64,000 nucleotides of DNA from Gambelia wislizenii (taxonomy: Eukaryota > Chordata > Lepidosauria > Squamata > Crotaphytidae): positions 89,701,501 through 89,765,500 of the forward strand of contig JAUMIR010000001.1 in the NCBI GenBank assembly GCA_030847615.1. The letters are read 5' to 3'. Of the stretch, positions 11,253 to 21,470 are shown one piece after another. The translations under genes and the position numbers were made by a program. How positions within the stretch are numbered: position 1 is the stretch's first letter; every line of letters begins with the position of its first letter. The notes below the pieces were generated by a model, which made no database searches, was not told the DNA's origin, and was given only the letters and a program-made list of their open reading frames with translations.

Positions 11253-12218
11253 CTATTCACAGAAATCAACATTATCCTCTTCTTGAAAATCAATCACAGT
11301 TCCTGTTAAATCAACTTTTCTGCTTTCATCAAAATATACCACATGTCTGCTATATACTCTACCAGTCTTTAAGTTCATCACTCTGTACTTTCTTCTGCCA
11401 CTTCTGTATCCAATCAGCATCATCTCTTCAGTTTCTGGATCCAGTTTTCCTCTGAGTTCCCTTGGAACATGTGCAAATGCAACACACCCAAATGTTCTAA
11501 TGTGTTTAACTGATGGGGGTCTCCCATGCCAAATCTCAAAAGGTGTTTTCTCTGTGCCTTTTGTGGGTAGGTGGTTCCGTAAGTAATTAGCTGTAGCAAT
11601 AGCTTTGCCACATATACTATTAGGTAGTCCAGCATTAGCCAAAAGACATCTTGTTATCTCGATTAGTGTACAAAATTTTCTTTCAGCAACAGAGTTCATT
11701 TGTGGAGTGTAAGAAACAGTCTTAATATGTTGTATTCCATTCTTTCTCAAGAATTGTTGTGTATCATTTGATAGGTACTCACCACCTCGATCACTCTTCA
11801 AAGCTTTGGGATTCCTTCCAAACATATTTCTCACCATGGCAACATACGCACGCAGTGCATCACACATCTTGCTCTTTTGTTTGAGCAGGTACATCACAGT
11901 GTATCTGGAAAAATCATCTATGAAGGTTAGTACATATCTATTTCCTCCAAATGAGGGCACTCTAATTGGTCCCATTATATCAGAATGAATGAGGTCCAGA
12001 ACTCTGTCGAACCTTTTCTCAGTTCTCTCTGGAAATGAAGACCTTGTTGCCTTTTGTTCAACACACACTATACATCTTTGTGCATTGTTACTATTCTGTT
12101 GCCTTTTTACATTGATTCCTGTTGCCAAACCTTTCTCTTAAAGTTCCATAATTGCATTGCAGCCACCGTGCCCAAAACGTTTGTGCCACATGTCCATGCT
12201 CTCTTCATTAGTACTGCT
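11253..12218 (-). pseudogene. copia integrase (core domain well preserved)
   Basis: The minus-strand frame encodes the gag-pre-integrase segment (MWHKRFGH near 12160-12180, then CIVC zinc ligands) and an integrase core. Numbering from the TTG at 12128, the catalytic D50 (LIHSDIMGP), D113 (SDRGGEYLS) and E149 (NSVAERKF) form a D,D35E arrangement. The C-terminal GKKR-type region ends near 11253. A TAA around 12137-12139 and a TGA around 12219-12221 break the link with protease, and a TAG at 11250-11252 ends it. Integrase inserts the copia cDNA into the host chromosome. Confidence 0.92.
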
Positions 12219-12221
12219 TGT

Positions 12222-12529
12222 TCACGCTACATAGGCTTGTTTATCTGGAGGGGTAAAAAACTTAAAAAGACCATCATTATCCTTATGTGCCTTTAAGTAT
12301 ATGTTTCCATTTTTGTCATTAAATACAGTGCACACATCTCTTTGAAACAATACTGAAAATCCTCTTGCCACCGAAGCAGAAACACTCAAAAGATTTGTTT
12401 GAAGTCCTGAAACATAATCAACATTCTCCAGTATTTGTGCTTCACATCCACCACATGCCTCAAGATTCAATTTACAAGTCCCAACTGCCTGTATAGGAAT
12501 TTTAGATCCATCAGCAATTTGCAACTCTC

Positions 12530-12563
<34 letters not shown>

Positions 12564-13290
12564 TAACTCTATGAAATTGCTTTCAAAATTTGTGCAATGA
12601 CTTGAGCTCCCAGAATCCACTACCCATTCAGTTTTTCCATTATTACTCTTATTTTGTTTATCATTGTTGTCCACAGCATGGAAAACTTTTCTTAAAGCAA
12701 ACATGCTCACTTTCTCTTTGTCTTTGTTTGAATTCCTTTGTACACACTGCCCCCTCTCAACAGAAACTGGTTCTGCAAATTCACTCTGAGCAAGCATGGT
12801 CCTTTCTTGAAATCCTTTGTTACTAGTTTGGGGAAAATGCTGCCCCCTCTGGATAAATTCTCGACTTGCTCTACACATCCTGGCAAAATGCCCAACTTAA
12901 TTGCATTTAAAACAACAAATTTCCTTTTGGCTGTTAGTGGAGGGAGTTTTACTCTCTTTGTTTGCAATGTACGATGCAATGTACTCTCTTCGTTTGCAAT
13001 GTTCATCCATACATCTCCCTGCCACTTTTTCACCATAACTCTGTTTCAACTTGCATAATATTTCCTGGGCTGTACCACAATTAAAAACTTCACAAAACTG
13101 CTCATGGTTTAAATTCTCAAACAAAATTAATAATGCTCTAGCATCTGTGGCCCTCCAATTCTTCTCTCTTCCTGATCTTGTGGCTCAGGTTTTCTTATTG
13201 CATCTAAAAACTTATTTGCTTCAATTCACGTTTCTACAAACTTTAACCACAACTGGTATGTATCTGGCTCCAAATTCACCACTCTTTTAA
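12222..13290 (-). pseudogene. copia Gag and aspartic protease
   Basis: On the minus strand the Gag part (13124-12897) carries FENLNHEQFCEVFNCGTA and a CCHC zinc knuckle, CFKCN...GHFARMC, interrupted by an in-frame TAA at 12897-12899 inside the knuckle. The same frame continues through 12878-12222 with the protease signature VVDSGSSSHC and ends in a TGA. The protease region contains an in-frame run of eleven asparagines encoded by an (ATT)n microsatellite at 12531-12563. Upstream of 13124 the Gag N-terminus is interrupted by further stops. Gag would form the particle and the protease would process Gag-Pol. Confidence 0.88.
12531..12563. repeat. (ATT)n microsatellite in the copia protease frame
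   Basis: Eleven ATT units, read as AAT (Asn) on the coding strand. It keeps the frame open. Confidence 0.95.
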
Positions 13291-13643
13291 ATCTTAGCTC
13301 TTCTGCTGCAGCCTTTCTTTTCTCACATACGGGGGAAGCTTGCCTTTGTGTCTGTTATGTTAATGAGAAGCAAATGATTCTTCTTAACATCCTTTATGAC
13401 TCAGGAGCCATAAAAAAAACTCCCATTCTCTCTGCCAGCTCTCTCAACTATTTTTGTTCCCTCAGGGAGAGCAACAAAACTGTCTTTTGTTTAAAATTCA
13501 GCTTCACTTGGAAAGGGTGAAAAAGCACACTTTTCTTTACTTTTAAAATAACAAACCACGAAAAATTTTGGTCATCTAAGCAAAAACACAAAATCCAAAA
13601 TTCTTCAAAATTCAAAATCAAAACTATGCATCTTAAAAATTCA

Positions 13644-13661
13644 TAAACTGGGCCCATAACC
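13644..13661 (-). promoter_or_regulatory. copia primer-binding site (internal tRNA-iMet type)
   Basis: Directly downstream of the 5' LTR on the minus strand is GGTTATGGGCCCAGTTT. This matches the known copia-type site that pairs with an internal (anticodon-side) part of initiator methionine tRNA instead of the tRNA 3' end. Confidence 0.88.
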
Positions 13662-14258
13662 TATTGGAAAGTGTTTAAAATACCAGGGTAATTATGTTGT
13701 CCCTGTTTAAACATTCACACTGTACTTCACATGCTAGTGGAGAATACAGCCGATTTTGCAGAGTTCAAAACAAACGCAGCAGCATTTACCGTTAGATTCT
13801 TAGCATACATTTGAAACCACAGCTTAGTAAATAACCAAACACTCTTTGTCTTTTCCCAAGTTGTGTAACTAGCAAAATAACCACTCAAGATTCAAAAGTT
13901 AGTTTAAAAGTACAAAAAATATCTTTACTCACAGTTGGAGAGCTCTTTTCATGGCAGGTACATGAAACACCATCAAAATAAACTAAAACTACTTTAAAAT
14001 GTTTAAAAACTACATTGTTACAAAAACAATACTCAGGACGCCCCTGGCTGGGGTCCTCTCCCTTCGACAGCCATGTGGTTTGTTAAAGGAGCATGGCTTC
14101 TGGAACAAAGAAGGCAATTTAGACACTCCCCTTCATCCCAGAATTCTAATAGCGAAACTTCAGGAAGTTACACCAGCTCATCTTATATGGCTTCTTAGTT
14201 AACCCTTCAGTAGCAAAACCATTTCCACTTATTGGACTGCAAACTATATTTTCCAACA
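13662..14258 (-). repeat. copia 5' LTR
   Basis: 597 bp, matching 8876-9471 with about 23 differences by hand alignment. On the minus strand it begins TGTTGGAAAATATAG and ends ...CCAATA before the primer site. It would contain the element's promoter and polyadenylation signals. Confidence 0.92.
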
Positions 14259-14263
14259 GCTCT

Positions 14264-14994
14264 CTTCTCAGGTATACAGATGCCAAATAGGATTTTTGAC
14301 ATATTTAATTTGACAAAGGACTCCTGAGCCACATGACAATCTAGTTTTGGAATTCTTTTCACCTAAGTTCCAAAAAAGATTGTTATTTAGCATGGATAGG
14401 TCCAGCCCTAAACATTTTGCTACCTGAGGGGAAGGAAAAATACTGTAATCTCTTCTGCCCTCCCCCCCCCCATCAATCCCTGTACAAAAGCTGACAATTC
14501 TGGCTGGTAAATCTTAAGTTGACAATGACAATGGGTCACCAGGCCCGCTTAGAAGTTTATTTTATTTTGGGGCTGACCATTTTCCTTACCCTCCTGTATC
14601 CTCCTAGGATGGTTGCCTCACTCTGCCAAATGGTAGGGCCAGAACAAGAGGTACAGATGGAAAAAACCCAAACTGAAGCTCTCTTGTATGCAGGAAGCAA
14701 GAAGCAATTCGTTATTGGGGTTCTAGCCATGTGGTGCTACTAGGGGCTTGAATAGGAATGAAAGGTGTCAAACTTGTCATAGTAGCACATCTGTACTCAT
14801 AGATGTTACTTCTCTTTGGCCAACCCAGTCTATTATTGAAGAAAATTGGTTCTTGGTTATTGATTTTATTGGGAGTTACTTTAGAATGCATGTTGCTGAG
14901 TACAGTTCTAGTTGGAAGCAACACCTCATTATGTTATAAAAAGCACCAAAGTAGGAGAGGAGGGGAGTAGAGAAGGATAAAGAATCATCTGAGG

Positions 14995-15000
<6 letters not shown>
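14264..15000. other. no recognised feature
   Basis: No repeat family or gene was recognised. A C-run lies near 14463. Confidence 0.3.

Positions 15001-15043
<43 letters not shown>
15001..15043. repeat. (GA)n microsatellite
   Basis: An uninterrupted AG dinucleotide array of about 21 units. Confidence 0.97.
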
Positions 15044-15045
<2 letters not shown>

Positions 15046-15820
15046 CTGTTTCTTGAACTGGTGGGAGAAACCGATTCCTCCACAGAACTCCAATGTTCAC
15101 TTTGTGGGCAAGGTCAGCTCACCAGCAAGAGAGAGAGGAGAGAACAAACAGTCCCAGACTGTGAGAAACACTCAGGAAATCAATCTAAATCAATTAGAAG
15201 ACAACAGACAGGGAAATCTGAATTGTGCCAGGATAGCAAATATAATAACTTCATCCTGCAAGTTAGGAAGTGGCTTTTGAGATAGGCAGCTCTGGAGTGA
15301 GAATGTCTGTGTGTGTTATGTGTGTGTGTGTGCTTATCACTTTTTTTTTAAATTAATTCAGCTCAACCGGCAGTGGAAAGCAAGAAAGGCCTATTGAAGT
15401 GGAAGCAATTTCTCTTAAGTGTGTTTCATGGTGGTGTGGTGCTGAAAGGCAAAGGGGTTGTGCAGGAATTGTGAACAGCTGGTAGATGGCAACGTTGTGC
15501 CAACAAAGGGGGGGAAAGTATGTGGTGAAGTGAGGAGGAGGTGGAGGAGGAGCTGGTATCAAGGGAAAGTGGTTTTTTTTAAAAACCCAGATGACTCCTA
15601 ACTTAATCACTGTTTTGTTGTTTTTCCAGCAGGTTTTAGGGCAGTATTGTCAAGAACTAGCTTCCCCAGGGATTTTCACAGCAAGAAGACTCATTGTCTT
15701 TCATTGCAGGAGGGGATACATACAAAAATTACATGATGGGCTGGGAAAGTAACTGCTATACTCTCTCACTCTATTCTTTTGACAAAAGAACCAATGGAAT
15801 CCCATTGCAGCCACAGCAGC
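15044..15820. other. no recognised gene; (TG)n near 15305-15332
   Basis: Nothing recognisable apart from a short TG run and purine-rich GGAGG repeats near 15530-15555. Confidence 0.3.
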
Positions 15821-15824
15821 CACT

Positions 15825-16175
15825 GGTGGCTTCCTTGTCAGTGAAGCAGTGAATCCACTCCTGGGGCCCTTTCACACCATACAATTATAACACTACTGTA
15901 TTATGATTCCACTTGAACTATCATGGTTCCCCCATGAAACCCTGGGATTTGCAGTTGGGGGGGGGTACAAATCCCAAGATCTCATAGCAAGGAACTGTGG
16001 TGGTTGAAGTGGAATTATAGTGCTATAACTGTGTGGTGTGAATGGCCCCCGGATCTTTGAAAGAGCTATCTAGCATGCTCAACCTATTTGGAGGAGAGTG
16101 TTCAGCATCTTGGATACTTCAATTAAAGTTCAGACTAAAACCTGGAGTGGATTCACTGCTCCACGAATGTGGACC
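15825..16175. mobile_element. hAT-type MITE P, copy 1, split by a second palindromic element
   Basis: The outer arms pair CACTGGTGGCTTCC... AGTGAATCCACTCC with AAACCTGGAGTGGATTCACTGCTCC. The same family occurs at 55530-55680 and 61537-61730. A separate palindrome (about 15861-16052) with ends GGGGCCCTTTCACACCATAC sits inside its left arm, giving a nested arrangement. Confidence 0.65.
15861..16052. mobile_element. palindromic MITE inside MITE P
   Basis: Ends are GGGGCCCTTTCACACCATAC and the inverted GGGGCCATTCACACCACAC. The arms include TTATAACACTACTGTATTATGATTCCACTT against AAGTGGAATTATAGTGCTATAA, and CTGGGATTTG against CAAATCCCAAG. It is about 190 bp with no coding capacity. Confidence 0.75.
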
Positions 16176-16317
16176 TCCCATTTTTCAGTCCTGCACTCTA
16201 ACTATTATACTACAATGGCTCCTGTTTATGTATCTGCATACATATTTACATGCATAGTCATTTACATATGCCAATATGTTTTCTTTGAGAGATTTCCCAC
16301 AGAATAATAACACTAAC

Positions 16318-16892
16318 AACTTTATCAGAAACATAAAATACAGCATCATATGATGCCACATAAATGCAAAAGGGTGCACATAACACATGACTTTCAAATT
16401 TATGTCCCCAGCAAAACCCATACTTTTTAATTGATAGCTGAAGCTCTCAATTGATCTTCCATGGCACTTTTGTGCCTCCATTGCTGGCGTGTGAAGCCTC
16501 TTGCTGTTGTATTTATGTGAATGCAGTGAGAATGGCCAGTCCAGTGTGAATACTTCCGGGGGAGATTGTGACAGCCAGGTAAGTGACACACTTTTTATGA
16601 CCCTCCCTGGATTACTTGGGACCTTTAAAGTGTGTTCCTGTGCTTTAAAAAAGTTTTTCTGTCTTATTTTTGTGTTCTAAAAATTCCCATGCAATGAAGT
16701 CTCATGATAATTGGCAGGATTTCAAAGGAGGAAGTAACAGAGAGCTCCGTTTATTTCCTCTTTCATTGCTGGGGAAGCCTTTGCCAGGAAAGCAAGGTAA
16801 GTGCAGTGGGGGGAATTCTTTTCCTGGCATAAAAATGGATTTTTTTTAATGCTAGCAAAAGAACGCTTTAAGGGGCTCTTCTAATAAAGACC
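16318..16892 (-). mobile_element. non-autonomous DNA element H, copy 2 (diverged)
   Basis: This aligns end to end with the reverse complement of 49619-50198. Shared blocks include CAATGGCCAGTCC, GACACACTTTTTATGACC, AGGATTTCAAAtGAGGAAGT, AGAGCTCCGTT, TTGCCgGGAA and AGCAAAAGAACG. The ends (ACTTTATCAGAAAC; TAATAAAGACC) are degraded forms of GGACTATCAGAC / GGATTTTATCAGAC. No coding frame is present. Confidence 0.75.
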
Positions 16893-16964
16893 AAAATCTT
16901 GGCTTTAATGTCTTACAGTTTCCTTCCACTCAAAGTCATCTTTTTCTTAATCTGGGTCTTATTT

Positions 16965-17330
16965 GCATTGGCCTGGATACACCAGTTCCCTGCCGGCGTA
17001 TCTTGGCTGTAGAGGTGGCAGGCCACTTCTGCAGGTAATTCTTCCCCATTACCTGCAGAAGACAAGCCGGAGTCCAAACAGGACACCAGCCCATCACTGA
17101 AGCTGTCACCATTGAAGCTGCCATTTTCTAGTTACTGTGGAAGCCAGGCAGGGGTCTTGCAACACGTGGCTGCAGACCCCATGCATGTGACCAGTCTCTG
17201 CCACATGCTGCAGGACCTCTGCCTGGCTTCCGGAAGAGCCAGGGAGCAGGCAGCAGCAGGGAGGAGCAGTGTGCCGGACAGACTCCCATTTGACTTGTGG
17301 GGCTTGATCCGGCCAAAATAGAGTAAAGTG
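16965..17330 (+). mobile_element. DNA element G, truncated copy
   Basis: Related to 26737-27266 and to the inverse of 30160-30686. Shared blocks include GCATGTGACCAGTCT, CACATGCTGCAGGAC and CCTGGCTtCgGAA. The right part is missing, and element J1 begins immediately after it at 17332. Confidence 0.6.
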
Positions 17331-17331
17331 G

Positions 17332-17935
17332 GGGGTTGTCTAGATGGTGAAAATAGAATTTGCAGGAGGTACCTTTTGTCCCAATGAGATCCCATGGTGA
17401 TTTGCCTTATTCAGAAGGAGAGGGGCCAAAAACTCTAAAAGGTATGGAGGGAAAGTCTTTGCAGCTTTCCCCAAGGTTTTTAAAATAATGCAAGGAAATG
17501 TGCATTACTGCTTGTTTGGACAACCAATTTGCATTGCTGCATAGAGAAGAAGTGGAAAGCTGATTGGTTGGATGTAAGCGGGGGCAGGCTTGCCGGCAAT
17601 GAAGTGGCCAAAAGCACCATTTTGGAGTTTTGCATTGCTGATTGTGTGCTTTTTTGCTGCACTGAAGTAACCCAACAGATTTTTTAAGCAGAAGGTTGCA
17701 TTTGCACACCTTTGATTTGCAGTTTAAAAAAATACCATGCAGTGGCGACAACTTGCAAGTAATTCACTCTCAGCCACTGTGTTGATTTGCAGGCATGGCT
17801 GCGTGTGAACTTCAAACACAGATAGCTTTGCATATCAGCAATTTTGCCAAAGGACCGGGAGGCAAAATAACGCTGCTGCGATTTTTCATTAATGCACAGC
17901 AATAAGCATTATATTTTCTTGTCTAGACAAGCCCC
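17332..17935 (+). mobile_element. non-autonomous DNA element J1
   Basis: About 604 bp with ends GGGGTTGTCTAGATGGTGAA and (inverted) GGGGCTTGTCTAGACAAG. Copies J2 (24278-24915) and J3 (59348-59930) share internal blocks such as TACCTTTTG, TGCATTACTG, ACCAATTTGCATTG, GAACTTCAAAC and AGATAGCTT. No transposase frame is present. J3 shows a 3 bp duplication. Confidence 0.75.
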
Positions 17936-19040
17936 AGATATTATCTTAAAATGTGGTAAAGGGCTCTATAACTGCTTGCCCCGTCCCAAGCCCGTATTTG
18001 CCCTGGGGGTCATTTGGATGCTCAGGGGAGGATCAGGGTTGTGCCCTGTGTTGTTTGGACTGCAGGGCTATGGAACAGGGGCAAGCCAAGGTATTTGGCT
18101 AGTATAGACAATCCCAAAGTAGTCTATGAGGCACTAGAAGGTTCCTCATACTAGCTGTGAGAAGGTACTGGGCAGCCATTCCATCCATTTCTTCTTACTG
18201 GAATTTCTACTGTAGGAAAAGATAGAAGAAGTGGTTGAAAAACAAAGGAGGATTATGAATGGCATGATAAAGGCCTCATCTGGAATGTTGCACAAATGTG
18301 GCAGGTTCTTAAAACAAGAAAGGAAGAAGCAGAAACTGGGGAGCATCCAACAAAACCCACAGAAGAGACTGGAGACATGTCTTGAATATCCACCGATGGT
18401 TACACAGGAATACAGGAAGCTGCCTTATACTTGGAAATGCCACAATACTCAACACTTCAGAGAGAGCAGAAGTGGTAGGGTTAAGTAGTTTTCAGTGACT
18501 CAAGAGTTTTCTCCTTTCTTATCTACCTATTCTAACTTCTCTAAGATGTTTAAGTGGTGGCTGAGAACCTGCATGAACAGATGTAACTATGATGACCTTC
18601 ATTGATGATACCACACCCCTCAAAACCTATCTTTTCAGCCTGGTAGCATCCCAAACAAAGGGTTTCCAAGGCACTGCAGATCAGGGAGCTAGGAAAAGAC
18701 ATTTGCAGCCATCTCCCATTCACTGGGTGCATCAAGAACAGGCAGCTTGGAAGACCCCTTGGGGTCTTGCTGGACCTGCTTGTCTTAATGTGCCCTGCAA
18801 TCAGGAGAACATTGCATATGCCATTTTGCAGCATCCTGATTGCAGCACCTTGGTAACCCTTTGGTTGGATGCTGCCAGGCTAGGGGTCTTGTTCAGTCAT
18901 TAACAACCATAAATGTGAATCGCCAGTAATTACAAAACTGTAAGTCCAGCTTGCAATCCTAACTACAAAACAGGATGCTAGCTGATGTTCTTAGGCATCT
19001 TTCCACCTCTTCTCTTCCCACTTTCCCTATTCCCTCACAT
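17936..19040. other. no recognised feature
   Basis: No recognised repeat family or coding signal was found. Small frames on both strands lack any familiar domain. Confidence 0.3.
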
Positions 19041-19042
19041 GT

Positions 19043-19280
19043 TTGTTTGAATATGTGAATTCAAGTCAACTGTTGACTTAAGGTGACCCCATGGATTTTC
19101 CATAGGGTTTTCTTAAGCAAGGAATATGCAGAGGTGGATTGACATTGCCTTCCTCTGAAATATAGCCTATAGCACCTTGTATTCCCTGGTAGCCCCACAT
19201 CCAAGTACTAACCAGACGTGACTCTGCTTAGCTACCAAGATCAGACAGGATCTGGTGCCTTTAGAGTATTTAAGCCTACT
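19043..19280 (-). repeat. 5S-Sauria-type SINE
   Basis: Minus strand. The right end is the reverse complement of a 5S-rRNA-like head (CAAGTACTAACCAG, GCTTAGCTACCAAGATCAGAC, AGGATCTGGTGCC). The left end is the Bov-B-like tail (TCAAGTCAACTGTTGACTTA, GGTGACCCCATGG). The internal Pol III promoter of 5S origin explains its amplification. Confidence 0.9.
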
Positions 19281-19372
19281 CTTTCCCTTCTACTAAAAGT
19301 GAACTGAGGTTAATTCAGTGTTAACTTTGCATTTAAGGGTGTAGCCATGCTGATTTAAAAGACCAGAAAGTC

Positions 19373-19779
19373 AGAGATTTTCGATATTTTCACACAAGGA
19401 AATTATTCCCTGGGGAAATCGGGAGAGAAACGGGGCTGTTCTGATAGCAGTGCCCTACTTCGCATGCCCTCTTCCTTCTCGTGATCTCCCGTCATCTTCC
19501 GTCCATGCTGCTTCCATTTCTCTCCCAGTATGTTCCGTGATTTTTTACTAACAAACCTTGTTAGTTAGTAAAAAAAAACCTTGTTCATTAGTAAAAAAAA
19601 CTTTGTTTGTTTGTAAAAAATCACGGAACATACCAGGAGAGAAATGGAAGCAGCATGGAGGGAAGACAATGGGAGACTGGGAGAAGGAAAGGGGCGTGTG
19701 AAATGGGGCGCTGCTACCAGAACAGCCCCGTTTCTCTTCCAATCTCCCTGGGGAATAATTTCCCCATGTGAAAATCTCC
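19373..19779. mobile_element. palindromic DNA element F
   Basis: A palindrome of about 407 bp. The right end reads (inverted) GGAGATTTTCACATGGGG; the left end is AGAGATTTTC with an extra GATATTTTC. Arms pair GAGAAACGGGGCTGTTCTG with its inverse, and TGCTTCCATTTCTCTCC with GGAGAGAAATGGAAGCA. The loop holds three tandem units of the form TTAGTNAGTAAAAAAAACCTTG. The target duplication is not clear (GTC versus CTA). Confidence 0.8.
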
Positions 19780-20090
19780 CTAGTTCCTGTTCTTTTTGAT
19801 TTTATTTTGGAGAGTCATACATGTTTTGTTTAATATTGTCTGACAGCTGCTGGTACAATCAGAGACTTTTTATACCTGCTCCCCTGTTTCAGTTTATTTT
19901 AACCCAGTATAAAACTAGAAAGAACAGCAACAAAACCTGGGTGCACCGTTAGATAGCTTTCTTATTTTTAATGAAGTTCTCACAATAAATCCTTAGTTTG
20001 TTTCTTTAACCATTAGTGTCTTTGCCCCTTAATCAGAATTGCTGCACACACACACACACACACACAAACAATCAGTATTGAGTCTGAGTT
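19780..20090. other. no recognised gene; (CA)n at 20045-20066
   Basis: AT-rich with a CA dinucleotide array. Confidence 0.4.
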
Positions 20091-20094
20091 TTGG

Positions 20095-20275
20095 CCCATC
20101 TGTTGTCACCTCTGACTTTCAGTGACTCCAGGGTATCAGGCAGATTTCTTTCCTCATCATACCAGGAGATCCTTAGTAATTTTGCAGGTAGTCTCAATGT
20201 AAGTACTAGCTAGGCCTGTCTTAGTTTTATGAATCAGATAAGATCATGGGTGTTCAGGGTGCCATGGTGGTACAA
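20095..20275 (-). repeat. older 5S-rRNA-derived SINE
   Basis: The reverse complement preserves the 5' part of 5S rRNA (CCATGGCACCCTGAACACCC, GATCTTATCTGAT, CTAGTACTTACATTGAGAC), which the 5S-Sauria copies here lack. Divergence from 5S is high. The tail does not match the Bov-B-like block, so it is probably a different, older 5S-derived SINE. Confidence 0.55.
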
Positions 20276-20279
20276 TGTT

Positions 20280-21145
20280 ATTGTGGACAGAGAAGGGTGT
20301 CTTCAGGTTGTAGCCCACCTATAGCTTCTTACCACTTCTTCCTTATTTTTTCTTTCACAGAAAAAAAAAATTAAAGGAGAAGGTGAACAAAAAAGCTTGC
20401 CAATGTCTTTGTTGTTAGGAGCAAGGAACCCTCTGTTTGGATGCAGCCCAAATTCCCACCTCCTTATGTATTGAAAAATTATCTCGACAGCCTAGGCCAA
20501 GAGCTGGATGTTATTCATGCATCCTCTAAGTCCATATCTATGGCCTCTGGAGCCTACAGAGAATCCTTTCCCCACACAAACCTATTTTTGTTTTGTTTGA
20601 AAAATCCAGGTGAATTACGCCTCTGGAAGGCTCCAGGAGATACAATTCACCTCAAAAAGAAGTACACTGTTGCACTTTGTTTGGGGGGGGGGAAGAGTGC
20701 ATGCCCATTAAAAAAAACAAAAACCTATGAGTGCTCTTCCAGTTTCAGCGGGATGAGGGAGTACAATCTATAGCGGGCCAGATTAAAGGTGGGAAATGGC
20801 CCAAGAAGTTGTCACTCCTGGTCTAGGGCTGCATGAATGGGAATAATCTTCCGTCCATAATCCCAATTCATTCAACAAATGGGAAGCAAGACTACTGTAG
20901 TAAGTCTCTTGTTAATAAATACCAGGATCTGAGTTTTTTTTTAAAAAAAAAAACACAGAATAATGTTTATGTGTTAGATCCCTACAGTGAAGTCTTTCTT
21001 TTATATAGAATATACAGTATATACAGGTGTGCTAAATGTGTGGTTTCAACCTGTTGTTTTGGAAAAAGAAGCAATTGTAGAGAGATGAGTCAGACATGGG
21101 GAAACCATTAAATACTTGCATTAACTGGCTTTGCATGTGTGCCCC
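20280..21145. other. no recognised feature
   Basis: AT-rich with A- and T-runs. A frame at 20441-20773 has no known domain. Confidence 0.3.
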
Positions 21146-21149
21146 AAAG

Positions 21150-21209
21150 TAAATGGTAGGTGGTTGGACTAGATGGACCTTGTGGTCTCTTCCAACTCTA
21201 TGATTCGAT
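21150..21209 (+). repeat. CR1 LINE 3' tip
   Basis: GGTTGGACTAGATGGACC, TGGTCTCTTCCAACTCTATG and then ATTCGATG form the last ~60 bp of CR1. Palindromic element C is inserted in its terminal repeat. Confidence 0.85.
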
Positions 21210-21459
21210 GGACTTTTTCAGACAAAGGAAAAATAACGCTAGCAGCCTTGCCAGGTTGCGAGGCTGCAGCGCTAGAGGGTTCGTTGATTGTGAGTAAAAA
21301 TCTTCCAAATATGATGGTCAACTGACGGTCAAATCTCCCAGCGGTACTGCAACAGTACCGCTGGGAAGAGGCGTCATGCGAAACTGACGCTCTCTAGCGC
21401 TGCAGCCTCGCAACCTGGCGAGGCTGCTAGCATTATTTTTCCTTTGTCCAAAAAAGTCC
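21210..21459. mobile_element. palindromic DNA element C
   Basis: 250 bp with ends GGACTTTTTCAGACAAAGG and (inverted) GGACTTTTTTGGACAAAGG. Arms carry AACGCTAGCAGCC with AGGCTGCAGCGCTAGAG hairpins. Flanks are GAT and TAT, which fits a TAT duplication with one change in the CR1 ATTCTATG repeat. Confidence 0.85.
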
Positions 21460-21470
21460 TATGACTCTAA

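Larger units (their letters stand above)
8876..14258 (-). mobile_element. Ty1/copia LTR retrotransposon, near complete, inactive
   Basis: A 5.38 kb element on the minus strand, bounded by two LTRs and a 5 bp target duplication GCTCT (8871-8875 and 14259-14263). Order on the minus strand: 5' LTR, tRNA-iMet-type primer site, Gag with a zinc knuckle, aspartic protease, integrase, remnant reverse transcriptase, RNase H, polypurine tract, 3' LTR. Integrase before RT is diagnostic of Ty1/copia. All coding pieces lie in one reading frame, interrupted by in-frame stops, an RT deletion and a 331 bp palindromic insertion near the RNase H end. The two LTRs differ at about 23 sites by hand count (~4%), so the insertion is not recent. 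Copia elements are uncommon in vertebrates compared with insects and plants. Confidence 0.95.

Noticed and set aside
20441..20773. 110-codon plus-strand frame
   Set aside because: No recognisable domain or regulatory context. Length is within chance expectation.
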